Source: Turritopsis dohrnii | Taxonomy: Eukaryota; Cnidaria; Hydrozoa; Anthoathecata; Oceaniidae | NCBI GenBank assembly: GCA_027922465.2 | Contig: BQMF02000008.1 | Span: forward strand, 434,001-498,000 | Length of the DNA: 64,000 nt | Direction of reading: 5' to 3' | In this document: positions 1-12,357 of the stretch, one piece after another | How positions within the stretch are numbered: position 1 is the stretch's first letter | Layout: every line of letters begins with the position of its first letter | Notes under the pieces: generated by a model | What the model was told of the DNA's origin: nothing | The model's input: the letters and a program-made list of their open reading frames with translations, nothing else | Databases searched by the model: none | Position numbers and translations under genes: made by a program

Positions 1-1129
1 AGTTTGAGTTACAGGTTCATAATAATGAATAATAAATAACTAAAACATAATGAGAAAAAATAAAATTAATTTGCAAATTCACAATCTATTACACATTCAA
101 GACACATTAAAATGATGTTTTTTAGAAGCAGGAGAAGTTATAGATTTTCAGGAAAAAGTTTGAGATCTTGATGAACATTATATAATTCATGATCGATTGG
201 CATGAATTATTCATAGTCGTTCCTATGGAAAGCAGAAACAATCCAGTTTCATAAAAATTTTTCATTTTGAGAAATTAAGCACAAGAGTCCTTTTCTGGGC
301 GCTTGATTATATATTGATTATAACAATACACCCAAGACAATAAAAAATGAAATAAACAGTCTTCCACGAGTCTAGCAACAACATTAAAACTGCACACCTT
401 CTCTTATCAGAACAACTTTATAAAATGTCAGGATCAGATTTTGCCAAAGAACAAAATTAAGTCCAAGCTTAAATCCTCGTTAAACATTATCACAAAATGA
501 ACATTAATCTTCTTGCAAAATAAGGAAAAACTCAGGATTTAAGTTCTCCTGCAAATCTCCGTGACTACTAAACAAGAAATTGAACGATGATTGTTTTAGT
601 CCCGAATGACTACCATTTTCAATAGTTATTTCAACCACACCGTATTAAAAATTAAATAGAATCAAGGAAATACAGGAACAGGACTTGTAGGAAAGGTGTT
701 CCGAAGCAGATTTGTTTTTCAGAGCAAGCTCCAAAAACAAGAACAACATAGGACTGAAACTGTGTTCATAACGTCAAATGAAATCAGGCCGAAGGATTTA
801 CAAGAAAAAAATGCATTGGCCGTATAAATAAATACTTGGATACAGAAGATCATACTTCTGATATTGAAGAACTAGAAAACCAAAAAAATACTGGTAGAAT
901 TAAAGGATCAACCCTACCTTGATGAAATATAATGATTGCTTTACTAACAATGTTGTTAACAAAACAAAAGCTTAAATGATTAAAATGTGATAATTGTGGC
1001 AAATCATAAAGTTTGAGAAGTCCTTACTGTTGGCACTCATTTTTACGTTTCATTCTTTGAAAAATTATTTCTGAGCCTAATTTTCCCTTAAAATAATATT
1101 TCAAATAACTTAATCTGTTTTCTAAGTTA
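1..1129. other. Intergenic AT-rich DNA, no gene recognised
   Basis: No open frame of useful length and no repeat that I recognise. It lies downstream of the minus-strand transporter gene that ends at 1130, so its right part may hold that gene's 3' untranslated region. Confidence 0.5.
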
Positions 1130-2446
1130 TTAAAGGACAGGTTCACCAGATCCAAATAGAATAAAAGTAAAAAATCCTACTAACGATACAACAGTTGTCG
1201 ACATGAAAACTGTTGACCAGCTATTTGTGGTCTCTAGGATATGACCAGTGATATACACACCAACAAAACCAGCTAGTGCACCATTACTATTCATGACTCC
1301 GTGTAATGCCCCAGAATGCTTTGGAGCCAAATCTTGAGAATTCAAGGATGTTGAACATGATGAAAACGCATTGCAACCAACAATTATACTCATGGTAATT
1401 AAAGCTTGCTGAAATGTTTCAACAGATGTCAAAAATATTGAAAATACACCAGTTCCAATAAACAAACAGGTAATGTACAGTTTTCGGATAAAAGTGACGG
1501 ACACTCCACCAGCTACCATTTGGTTGGCATAATATCCAGTTAAATTTGAGACAAGGAATGAAAATAACCATGGGACAACATTAAATATCCAGCCCTTACT
1601 TTCAGGGAATGCATCATGAAAATACACAGGTGTCCAAGCAAGCACATTATAAAAGCTGTAAGCTTGAGCAAAATAAGCTATAAACAATGCCCATACTGCC
1701 TTTGACCGTAAAAATTTACCCCATGGGACAGGTTCATTTACTTTCATCACTTTTACATTTCTCAAATCTCTGTCATGGTGGTTGTGGCTTAAATCTAAAT
1801 ATCTCAACCAAATACTCCACAACAATGAAAATATACCAACAAAAATGAAAACAGCAGGCCAGCCTGTTTGTTCAATAATAATTGATCCAAAAAATCCAGT
1901 CAATATTGTGCCAACATATTGCCCTGAATAGGCAAATCCTAGAAAGAAACTTCTTTCCGAAACAGATACATGTTTTGTTATGATTGATGTCAAAGATGGA
2001 AAGTAAACACCTTGAGTAACACCAGTTAAGAACCTTGTAGTTAAGACAGCTATTGTACCAGAATGTACTAAAAATTGGGCATGTGCAAAGAAAGGAAGCA
2101 ACAATGTCAATGTGGCCCAACACAAACTTGTGTAAAATATAACACGTTCACCACCATATTTGTCACTCAAATATCCTCCAATAACATTTGTAGTTAAGTA
2201 ACCACAGAAGAAAGCTGACAATGCCATTCCAGCAACATGTTTATTCCAACCTAAATCTTTGCTCATAGCAGCCGCACATATAGATATTGAACTTCGGACG
2301 GAGTAAACAAGTAGACAGCCCAAAAAATATGTAATCATCCATTTTATGCGAATTTTTCTGTTCCAATAGTAAATCGATTCACCAGTCTTAGATTTATTGT
2401 TAGCAATACGCACAAAACAAGCATCAAAATGTTGTTCCTTTTTCAT
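1130..2446 (-). CDS. SLC17A9-like vesicular anion/nucleotide transporter, copy A
   Basis: Major-facilitator transporter of the SLC17 family, closest in pattern to SLC17A9 (vesicular nucleotide transporter), which loads nucleotides into secretory vesicles using membrane potential. Seen: 438 residues, about 12 hydrophobic segments, the TM1 arginine (R51 in VRSS), a GWNK motif after TM1, TRFLTGV, and KGWIFNVVPW before the C-terminal half. These match SLC17A9 in place and order. The start is set at the ATG of MKKEQ rather than 13 codons upstream, because the minus strand shows a good 3' splice site (TTTACAATTTAG, acceptor at 2461-2462) just before it and because the length then matches copy B (439 residues). 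The coding part is one exon. A strong donor (GTAAGTAT, intron start 2570) would define a 110-bp 5' UTR intron. It sits downstream of copy B on the same strand. The substrate could be another organic anion. Confidence 0.88.
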   Translation of the reverse strand: MKKEQHFDACFVRIANNKSKTGESIYYWNRKIRIKWMITYFLGCLLVYSVRSSISICAAAMSKDLGWNKHVAGMALSAFFCGYLTTNVIGGYLSDKYGGERVIFYTSLCWATLTLLLPFFAHAQFLVHSGTIAVLTTRFLTGVTQGVYFPSLTSIITKHVSVSERSFFLGFAYSGQYVGTILTGFFGSIIIEQTGWPAVFIFVGIFSLLWSIWLRYLDLSHNHHDRDLRNVKVMKVNEPVPWGKFLRSKAVWALFIAYFAQAYSFYNVLAWTPVYFHDAFPESKGWIFNVVPWLFSFLVSNLTGYYANQMVAGGVSVTFIRKLYITCLFIGTGVFSIFLTSVETFQQALITMSIIVGCNAFSSCSTSLNSQDLAPKHSGALHGVMNSNGALAGFVGVYITGHILETTNSWSTVFMSTTVVSLVGFFTFILFGSGEPVL

Positions 2447-2787
2447 CTTTAAATAAGTTCCTAAATTGTAAAGGACAAATAACATGAAAGATAACCAATG
2501 AGGAACATGAGAGTCAGTATCTGCAAATAGTGCTGAGACATAAGAAACATCAAAATTTCAAGATACTTACTACTAATTGAAGAGACTTTCATAAACTTAT
2601 TATACAAATAAAATGTTGCAAATAATGTAAAAATTGAAAAAATAATAAAGTTAACTTGGCAAACTTCAATTCCAGATTCAATGGTTTCCAAACCCCTATC
2701 ACTGTTTAAACTTAACTATAAGATTGAAGCATGACAAAATCAACAAAAATATGTAACAATATAAGCTTTTGATAAATAATTAATTTT
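2447..2787 (-). promoter_or_regulatory. Spacer between the transporter copies with a 5' UTR intron
   Basis: This 341-bp gap must hold the 3' UTR of copy B and the leader of copy A. On the minus strand a donor GTAAGTAT begins at 2570 and an acceptor ends at 2461, giving a 110-bp intron that stops 14 bases before the copy A ATG. The acceptor could alternatively receive a trans-spliced leader, since hydrozoans are known to do this, but a matching cis donor is present. An open frame upstream of the donor is probably untranslated. Confidence 0.5.
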
Positions 2788-4107
2788 TCATACAACTCTT
2801 TTACCAGATCCAAATATAAGATATGTTAGGAACCCAAAAAAGGATACAATAGATGTTACAAAAAAAACAGATGACCACCTTTCAGTTGATTCAAGAATGT
2901 ATCCAGTGAGATACACACCAATAATTCCAGCAAATGCTCCACAACTGTTCATAACACCATGTAATGAGCCAGCATGGTTAGGTGCTAAGTCTTGGGAGTT
3001 CAGTGATATTGACGATGTAGCAAATGCATTTACTGCAATGTTTAAACTCATAACAAACAATCCTTGCTGAAAATTTTCTACATAGTTCAATAATATAGAA
3101 AAAAATGTTATTCCGAGAAACATGACAGATGCATATAGCTTCCTCAGGAAGGTAATTGAAGTTCCATTTGAAATCATTATATTAGTAATGTATCCACTTA
3201 TATTTGTCACAATAAAGTTTAACAACCATGGTACAACATTAAATATCCACCCTTTACTTTCTGGAAAAGCATCATGGAAATACACAGGTGCCCATGAAAG
3301 CAAATTGTAAAAGCAATAACTGCTGCAAAAATAGGCAACAAATAGAGCCCAAACAGGTGGTGATAACACAAGTTTCAGCCAAGGTACTGGCTCTTTTTTT
3401 GGCTTGGTAAAGCTTTCAAATTCTGTTGCAAGAGTTGATTTAGATGTTTTTATCTGAAATCGAAGCCAGGATAGCCAAGATACTGATAGCAAACCAAGGA
3501 ATATAAAAACATATGACCATCCAAGATTTTCAATTATGACTGATCCTATAAATCCTGTAGCAATGGTACCTACTGATGAACCTGAGTAGGCAAAACTATA
3601 GACAAATCCTCTTTCAGCAACAGCAACATGTGTTGCTAAAAGGGACAAGATAGATGGGAAGAACACTCCTTGTGATACACCTGTCAGAAATCGGACAGCC
3701 AAAACAGCTGTAGTTCCAGAGTAGAACATTGATTGTGTTGTAGCTAGTACAGGGAGCAATGTGGTTAATACTGACCAACAAATGGTGCTATAAAATATAA
3801 CCAGTTCTCCCCCATGACGATCAGCTAGGTAACCTCCAAGTACATTAGTTGTGATATAACCACAAAAAAATGCTGATAAAGCCATTCCAGAAACTTGCTT
3901 ATTCCAACCAAGATCTTTTGCAATGGCTGTAACAGATATTGACATTGATGTACGTACACCATACACCAATAAAATACCAAAGAAGTATGTAATAGTCCAT
4001 CTTATTCGAGTTTGCTTATTCCAATGGTATCTTGTATTGTCATGTGAGGGAAGCAAAATCACTTTATCTTTGCCAGCAGGGTCTACTTTGACTTTCTTTG
4101 GTATCAT
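2788..4107 (-). CDS. SLC17A9-like vesicular anion/nucleotide transporter, copy B
   Basis: Tandem paralogue of copy A, 439 residues in one coding exon. It keeps the same landmarks: TM1 arginine R52 (VRTS), GWNK, VRFLTGV, and KGWIFNVVPW, with about 12 membrane spans. The N-terminal cytosolic part (first 35 residues) is unrelated to that of copy A, while the membrane core and the C-terminal FGSGKRVV/FGSGEPVL ends match. This is what old tandem duplication with free-evolving tails gives. The minus strand reads ATTATTTTGTAG 11 bases before the ATG, so this gene also has an acceptor-like site immediately before its start. The single coding exon in both copies suggests either intron loss before duplication or an ancestral retrocopy. 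Confidence 0.88.
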   Translation of the reverse strand: MIPKKVKVDPAGKDKVILLPSHDNTRYHWNKQTRIRWTITYFFGILLVYGVRTSMSISVTAIAKDLGWNKQVSGMALSAFFCGYITTNVLGGYLADRHGGELVIFYSTICWSVLTTLLPVLATTQSMFYSGTTAVLAVRFLTGVSQGVFFPSILSLLATHVAVAERGFVYSFAYSGSSVGTIATGFIGSVIIENLGWSYVFIFLGLLSVSWLSWLRFQIKTSKSTLATEFESFTKPKKEPVPWLKLVLSPPVWALFVAYFCSSYCFYNLLSWAPVYFHDAFPESKGWIFNVVPWLLNFIVTNISGYITNIMISNGTSITFLRKLYASVMFLGITFFSILLNYVENFQQGLFVMSLNIAVNAFATSSISLNSQDLAPNHAGSLHGVMNSCGAFAGIIGVYLTGYILESTERWSSVFFVTSIVSFFGFLTYLIFGSGKRVV

Positions 4108-5469
4108 ATTTTATAACCTACAAAATAATGCAAGGATTTTAGACCAAAATCATCACTTGATAGGTAGGGATTTGTAAACACAAACGATGATTGATACGAT
4201 GATAGCACAAAGTATACAGTGTTTAGTTGGAATGTTTCAATACATTTGTAATTAGGAAGCCTAGTTAGAGAAAGATTAATGGTATTTAGGTTCTTTTCAT
4301 GTGATACCCTCTATGTCAATTATTTTCCTTGTTCCGAACGACCAAATTGCAAAAAGATTTTAAAAATGTTTGGTAAAAAAAACATACATATCATCACATA
4401 TAATTACACAATTTCAGAGATCCTGAAGATTACAACAAGGAGCCAGATTTCACTATTCTCTTTCTTATTCATAAGAATTCTCATGCCAAATTCTTGCAAG
4501 GACAATGTTTCAGCCAATGATATATATATTTATATAAGTGAAGCAGTAGATGTCTGACCCAAAAACTCTTGGAAGCCATTGTAAATACATAGTGTCCTCC
4601 ACCCCCTTGGTCCCCCCAAGCAAAGGCCTACCCTTAGGGTCAGCCTCCCCCCCCTCAAGCAAAGTATTTTGAAAACTCACCCGCCCTAAATGTAGATGTA
4701 AACCATGATCAATATATGCATACAAGTATATAAAATTCTTTTTTTCTCTTCTTTGTAGGCTCTTCAGGCTCATACATTTTCAAATAAAATCAACAAAAGA
4801 ATAAAAATTTTCAATATAAATCTTATCTCAATTACAATAGTGGAACTATTTCCCATAAACTGTCACATATGAAGTCTCACTTTCTGAATTGGAGAATAAG
4901 GGAGCTCCTTCCTCTCTCAAAACCTCTCTGAATGTGAAAAAATGGGCTGTGTTCAATGTGTGTTAGATGTCAAAGCAAGCAACTGAAATATAGAGTGAAG
5001 TGAACTTGCTTAAAAACATGAAAAAAATAGGAAACCATGGATGCACAAATCATACATTTTCATACATTTCCAATTGAAAACTGGGAATTTATTGTGTCAA
5101 GGGGGTAATGCTTTAAAGAGAAAAAAATTCACCCAACAAAACATTCTTTGCAGTGAACATTTTCTCCCACTACACTATATACGTTTCAGTTTGGCTGATT
5201 CAAAACCATGTCTAAAATTTATGCAATTCTGTATATCTTCAAATTCCCTAAACCATGTTCATTAAACCATAAAAAGACCCCAGGAAACTTCCCACAAAAA
5301 AGAACTACAGATTAACTGGCCACAACAACCACTATACTGAACAACGAACAACAAGAACTCCCATCTAAAAAACTACTAACACCACCTTCAATAAAACAGG
5401 AAAAAGTGCTTTCTTGAATATGCTTCAAAACTGGAAGCGAATAATTTTTGACCAGTGTCACATCCAGAC
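4108..5469. other. Intergenic, no gene recognised
   Basis: No convincing coding region. A short C-rich patch at about 4590-4690 (runs of 5-8 C) stands out against the AT-rich surroundings and may be the remnant of a transposon end. The left edge is the upstream region of transporter copy B. Confidence 0.4.
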
Positions 5470-7080
5470 CGAAAATGATAACGTTCAAACGTTATGGGTG
5501 TGCCCAAAAAATGTCCCCAAAAAATAATCAAAAGAAAAAAATGTGAATGATAAATTCGTGAACAAATTAAAAAAATAATTTAGAAAAATACAAAATTAGT
5601 TAAAACGCAACATAAAGGCGTTTAGCACAGTTTAAATTCGCCCATCTGTTAGATAGTAACTTAGAGCTTGTCTGTATACTTTGAACATCCAGGGGATTTT
5701 GATAACAATCGATAAAACGTTATATGAATAACGTTTTATTGTTAAAAAGAACAAAAGAAATAACAATATTTATCGTTCTTCTGTAATGTTATTACTATAC
5801 TCAAGTAACGTTAAAACGTTCTCACTGAAACGATAATGTCATTATGGCAACGTTATATTCTTTAATCAGTATTGTAATAACGTTTTATCGTAATAACAAC
5901 ATCAATGTTTGCGAATAAATTTGTCTCTTGTTTATTAGAAAACACACAACAGGAAACACCAACATTACGTTATAAAACTATGCTGTTTATGTTTTATAGA
6001 AAAAATAATCTCATGAGTTTATTGCAGCTAGTAAAAATTAGTTTCGATAAACAATGATCAGGCAAACATGTATCACTTCATTTTAAGGATTTCACACAAC
6101 ATCAGTTTCTTTTGATCTGTTCGCATATTAAAATTAACTGATTACCTGGTTCTCATTCAGTTACAGATAAAAGATACAATCCGTATTTCATAAACTACTA
6201 CAAATAGAAACTGTCGCTATAATTCTATTTTTAAGTTGTTCGACAGGATTGCTATTGCAATCCCTTCAGGAAAACGTTTTATTTTCAAAAAGATGTATTA
6301 TCACTCGATGAAAGTTTTCAACAGAGATTGTCTTTGTGAAACTTTTTGAAGATCTATACTGCAATAGCATTAATAAAGATCTTGGAGTGCAGCATACACA
6401 CTCTTTATGGGAAATTTGTGAATGGCTTAAATTTGGCTTCATTCTACCCATGAGAAAAACATGAGGAAGATCTTTTATTCGCATTGCATTGCATCTTCAT
6501 TTCAAAAACATTTGAACACATTCTGACTGTTCATGTATGTAAACATTCAATATGAACTCTCTGGTGCTTTGACTGAAATCAGGTTTTGGTTTTATATAGT
6601 TATCTTGGACTATTGTGTTTTGTTTGATAGCATTGGAAATAAAAGATATAATGCATTGTTCCCTGATATTCACACCATCACAGCTACCACAGAGAGAGTT
6701 AGAACTGTAAGGCAATTCCTGAAAAACAACCCATCGTACATTAAATGGACCTGAGTACGCAGTCATTGTTTACTGGGGAAATGGAGAAGCAGTCTTCCTT
6801 TTTTAAGTTTATATCGAAGTGCTGTAAACTGAAAAATTTGAAAGAAATTTCATGGTCATTACTTTCGCAAGAACTGCAAGAAACCGTTTTCATAACCGTA
6901 TAATGTTTTATCATTATGCTGTAACCTTTTATCGTTATGTTGTAACGTTATATCATTATGTTGCAACACTACAGTATGGTTAATTTAACAATGATATAGC
7001 GCTATATCGTATGCGTAACGTTTTATCGTTTATAAAGTAACGTTATTACAAAAAAGAATATCGTTATATAGCTATGCATG
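5470..7080. mobile_element. Putative DNA element with AACGTTATATCGTTA subterminal repeats
   Basis: Two blocks, about 5475-5975 and 6890-7075, are packed with variants of AACGTTATATCGTTA / AACGTTTTATCGTTA. The right block reads as the reverse complement of the left in content (for example CGATAAAACGTTA at about 5710, and the same on the minus strand at about 7035). The roughly 900 bp between them lacks the motif. This is the layout of a DNA transposon with iterated subterminal binding sites. The interior carries short open frames on both strands (6266-6766) that I do not recognise, so it may be non-autonomous. Exact ends and target duplication were not resolved. Confidence 0.45.
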
Positions 7081-10000
7081 TAAATGCATGTAAATATTAA
7101 ATTCACAAAGCCTTTATGGAAATTTTTATTTAGATATGAACTCTCTCGATACTCTACCAGTATAATACATATAATACAAAACCTCTTCAAAGTATTTTAT
7201 AAAACATGCAATTTTAAAGTGACTTTTCAGCTCTTGACTCACTCCAAACCCCTGCTGAAAATAGGTGTCCCCATAAATGTTCTGGATGCGACACTGGTAA
7301 CTGTTTCTGAACAAATATATTTCAACACTTGTAAACAAGGCTACAAAGAAAATAAACTCAATAATGTCAAGCAAAAAACACAGAATATGAAACAAATTAT
7401 TGAGGCTACGGGTAGAAAATCAAAACTATGATGTGAAAACCAAGACTAAACAAAGTGGAACTAGGTAAGTGCTGCTAGATAAATAAACCAAGGTATAAGA
7501 TAAGATAGATGCAATTGTTGTTTATGCTTGTTGGGCTGCAGGGCCATTGGAAATGTACATAAATTTAACAAAATTTGTACTCACTTACAAAAAAACATCT
7601 TGCAATTAACATTTATAGCAATAATCACACAATAGTCACACCAACACATGCAATGTAACAGGGACACATTTTGATAATAAGGATCAGATTTGTCATCAAT
7701 AAAAATGTATATAACTTTGGTTTTGAAGGCCACAAGACCTTGCTTTTATACTTGACCTATGCCTTATGCTGAAGTTAGCCAGAAACATTTATATCTAAAC
7801 ATGTCCTTTTCTTCTAGAACAAACCTACAAAAGATATTGAAACTACTAACCAAAACAAGAAGATACTGTGTTTGCTTTATTTCTAAATATAATAGGAATA
7901 GTCGTTTAGGTGTATAGCATATCTACCTAAAGACAAGAAAATAATGATAGGTGCATAATTTACAAAATTATTGCCTTAGATTTTAGTCATCATAGTTCGC
8001 ACACAAACATGTCTACATTTTTTGGCACTATTAATAATGGCTTCCACTTTATTTTTTGGGTACTCTTTTGACAGCATTTTACTGGAGTTAGACATCTGTC
8101 ACTTTGTGTTTAATTTGGTTTCAACTCTTTATAGATCATAACAAAAACACTTACTGTATATTTTATGGCTGCCTAATTTTCAACTTTCTCTCTTTACATA
8201 ATACTGCTAGTAACAATTATAAAAACATAATTTTAAAACATATATATTGGCTGCAGGTTCACTGAAATCATGTATATATTGAAAGCAAAGTTTGGTTACA
8301 GTTTGATTTACAGAGCAGGATGTTCAATTGGATGTTTCGATTTGCTTTTGAAATTAAGAATATTGACGTCATTATCAATTCATTATCATCATCAGGCATT
8401 TTTCAACAGACAGAAACCATGATAAAAATCTATTTAATGAAAAAAAAAGGAAATAGAAAATATAAATAGATGTTAATGATTGCTTTTAAAGCACTTTAAC
8501 AATACATAGTTAAACATTTCAAACTCCTATTTCAGTCTTATGATGACTCTATTGCTGCATATACCAAATCTTTTTTCATAGTGTATATTTATATATTTCC
8601 CCGTAGGGCGAAATATATGTTAAAACCGGCATTTCCTTCTCCTCCTTCTCCTTTTCGTTCACTTTTATAGTCGCAGTTCAGTATTGAACTCTGCCCTAGC
8701 TAAGGTAGATAAGATTAGAGGCTAGTCTTCAGTAAAGTGGTACGCCATCTTTTCAGTCAGTGGTGTCAGTGCAGATGGGATTTTGAAGATGTTTTCTAGC
8801 TTTAATGATTCAATAGATGAAACGTTAAGTGATGGAAATAAATCGTTTTATTTCTTAAAAAGTTGTAAAAGCTATTGAATGAACGTGTAAAAAACAAACA
8901 AACAAAAAAACCAACATTGGTATGTTTTGTTTTTGTGTTGATAACAATAATAATGTGTTATGATGATGATATTGGTAATTAAATGCTTGGAACAAAAAAC
9001 CATTGAAGCTTTGATTCCAGTGCAAAGGTGAAAATTCATTCTCAATAACCAAGCTGAAGATTTATTTAGTATGATCCTGATGTAATGTATATATAGCCCA
9101 ACTGAACCTGGAAAGCACAATGATGTACAGCATGATGGAATCCCTTTTCACGTGGAGGTCAACCACCAGTTCAACCAGTTACGTTAATTCAAAAACAGCA
9201 AATAAATATGTGATGTCGTATATACAATATAAAGTTCAGAAAACCATTTGCGTATATATTTTTTAATACACATTGGATTGAGACACATAATAACTTGAGA
9301 GAATCTGATGGAGAGCGTACTTGGAAAGTTGTTTAATCCAACAACAGAAACATAGTTTATTATGGATGAAGTTTATGGTCATGTATACTGTTTTGATGCT
9401 TATCATATTTTATTTTCAAAATGTAATATATATATAATATAATATACGGAAACTCGTCTATATACTGACAATTTTTCTTACGAACAACAAACGTAAATCA
9501 AAACACGATAATCCAACATGATAGACAGTCTGTAAATTAAATCAAGTCAGAACGCAAACTTCTGTTTTCAGCTATGTAGTGGTTTGGTTATGGATGTATA
9601 TTTTCACTATGAAAATCTGTTGTTCATTTCCATTTTGGATTTATGAAGGTCATTTTTATCACATAATAAACAATGAGTGTGAACACATTTTTTTGAACAG
9701 AGATGTTTATTCTCTCTGATACTTGAATTTGGTTTTATAAATTGTTATTTTAACCCCATCTCTTTTTTGAAAATAACTCTTCGGTCCTAATTTGAAATGC
9801 CACGTATATTTGTGTTAGTAAAAATTTTGATTGCTTATGATTATTAGTTTATTTGCTTATGATGTTTATATACCCCAAGGTATTTTACTATAATGTTTAT
9901 ACATAATAATAAACAGAATTACGAGAAGTTTCATTATTGAGAATTTTATTTACATTTTATTTACAATTCCACTGTAGCTATTAAGATTAGGTTTAACAAT

Positions 10001-10519
10001 ATTTTTTTCAATTGTATAGTATATAAACCACCTGTATACGAATTTGATAATATGTTGTAAGATTTTATCTGAGTTACAAAAAACAAGTGTTATATGTTTA
10101 CGGTATAAAGGATGCAAAGCTTCTGCAACAATAAAGATCATACATTTTGTTATGATGAAATTATTTTACACATTGATGATGTAATGCAGTTGTTTAATGG
10201 GAAATAGTTGTCACATTTAGGTCATATAACTTTTAGCTAAGTGCCCATATAGTAACCTCTCACTTTTTAACTCTTTAGCAAAAATTATATAATAAACCTT
10301 ATCATTTGACCATGAACATCTTCATTTATTAAATTCAATTCCACCCTGATTAGTAAGGACAACATTTTTATCTGTGTATCAGGTGGATGGTAGTTATAGT
10401 GTAATTGTTTTATCAAATATTTTTCTCATGGTTATCAATTTACACACAATAATTGGCAAAAATTTTGCAACTTTGGGGAAATATATAGTCGCATTTTTGC
10501 GAATCTTGTTTGTATAATA
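7081..10519. other. Gene-poor AT-rich interval
   Basis: Only short open frames without recognisable motifs, plus microsatellite-like stretches (TATATATAATATAATATA near 9430). A less AT-rich stretch at 8600-8800 with CCTCCTTCTCC runs may be a repeat. I see no gene that I can support. Confidence 0.4.
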
Positions 10520-10681
10520 ATTTTGCACACTGGCCTTCGGGCAAGTTAGAGCAATGTTATACGTAACTCTGGATGTAAGTCAATTACTAGTTGCAAGTCG
10601 GCGGCAGAAGAACCAACCTTTCCTGGGTTGGAAGCACAAGGACTAAAAACTCTCGGTTACTTACTTACTTACTTACTTACC
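10520..10681. repeat. SINE-like dispersed repeat, copy 1
   Basis: A 160-bp unit containing ACTGGCCTTCGGGCAAGTTA, then TTGCAAGTCGGCGGCAGAA, then AAGGACTAAAAACTC, ending in a (TTAC)n tail. A second copy is at about 40404-40530. The short length, simple-repeat tail and dispersed copies fit a SINE. I could not find clear RNA polymerase III A and B boxes, so the source RNA is unknown. Confidence 0.55.
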
Positions 10682-11276
10682 TAAATTTTTCATTGTCAGG
10701 ATACGTGCAAAACAAATCAGCCTTGATGATAGAATATATACTTTAGCTACAAAAAGTATATTTTTAATGTCTAATCATTGAGAAATATAACAAAACATAA
10801 TATGTCACCATGGAATTCATCTATTATATATATATAAGGCAGATTTTGAACAATGTGTAATCAGTATTTTCAAAAGAGAGTTAAGACAGACAGCCACTTC
10901 CCACACTACACCACACACATGAAACACACATCATATAACCCAATGTTATATATAGTCACAATCAAATTTAACATAACAAATAAATTTCGATGTTACATCA
11001 TCATTGGAAAATCCTGATTTATTTACTTGCATCATAACACAGGTGATGTTGGTTGACAACGTCAAAAGGCTTTTGTCATGAAAATTTTTTTGTTTAATTT
11101 GCTTGAAACTGATCATTTATATTATGTATTATAAAAGACAAGAAATGCATAAAAATACTGACATTAAAATATACTATTCTAGTCAGTAAAAGGCTGAGCC
11201 AATTTCTTGTGAGGCGATTTTTTTAGGTAATAAACAAGAAAAATAATAATAAAAATACAAAGAAGAATACAATATC
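10682..11276. other. Intergenic AT-rich DNA
   Basis: No gene seen between the SINE-like repeat and the 5'-truncated LINE that follows. Confidence 0.4.
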
Positions 11277-11723
11277 ATGGTACAATCAACAAATGCATAC
11301 TCAAACCTGAATGCCAGACTGGGGAAAGGGCTACGGTGTGCCCACATCAATGTGAATGGTTTGTATGGAAAGTTAGACGAAATCAAACTCCTGTTAGAAG
11401 AGACCAAAATCAATCTTCTGGCCATGACAGAGACCCACTTGCACAAGGACTTACATAATGACACTGAGATAAGTATCCATGATTATTCATTTCTGAGGAA
11501 GAATAGAAATAGCAAAAAGAGCCACTGGGGCGGTGTTCTTGTTTACTATCGCAATCTTGAATTCCACCAGCTAAATATTGAGACAGAAATGGACTTCAAC
11601 ATAAAAAAAGGTCTAACTGAAACTCTCTGGATTGAGATTGAATCATCCCAAAGACTGTTGGTTGTTACCCTATATCGACCACCGAATGACAAACATTTCA
11701 TGCAAATTTTGTTAATGTTATAA
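11277..11723 (+). pseudogene. LINE A endonuclease fragment
   Basis: N-terminal half of an APE-type endonuclease. The conserved Asn of HINVNGL, the glutamate of AMTETHL and the LYRPPN motif are visible. The frame breaks at 11723, before the catalytic histidine region. A shifted frame just downstream shows the SDHNLIF-like end (about 11830), so the domain was intact before frameshift. Confidence 0.75.
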
Positions 11724-12357
11724 AGAGCCCTACAAGAATTACTGCAACATCAAGTACACTCATTGACCATGCTCTAGTACAGAATACTTCAAGAGTTGCG
11801 AATAGTAGTAGTATCGACACATGCATCTCAGACCACAACCTGATATTTGTTACCTACAGACTATCAATAAAACGGAAACCTCCAAAGCTTATTACTGTTA
11901 CGAACTACAAAAATGTAAACATGGAAAAACTCCAAAATGATCTAATAAATACACCATGGCAGCTGATAGATATCTTCAGCGACGTTGACGATGCAACATG
12001 GTGCTGGGAACACATTATGAAGAATACCATCTCAAATCATGTCAAACCCAGAAAAGTGAAGGTCCGTTCAGACAACCAACCTTGGATGTCTGGTCCCATT
12101 CGTAAAGAACTAAACAAGAGATTTTGACTTTTCAATAAAGCAAACTGTCAGGAAAAAACTCTGAACAATGGTCAGAATACAAAAAATCAAGAAATCGTTG
12201 CACTTCCCTGATACGAAAAGCGAAAGCTGATTACTGGAAAGAGCAATTTCAAAACTCTACAAACAGCAAAAGCTTCTGGAAAACGGTGACAAGTTCTATG
12301 GGAAAACTAAGAAATCAATCACCGGACCATTAGCTAGCGAAGATGGAATCCTGAAAG

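Noticed and set aside
4590..4690. C-rich patch as a possible transposon end
   Set aside because: No inverted partner within several kilobases.
6266..6766. Overlapping frames on both strands inside the AACGTT element
   Set aside because: No conserved motif, stops on both strands and no termini of a known transposase gene.
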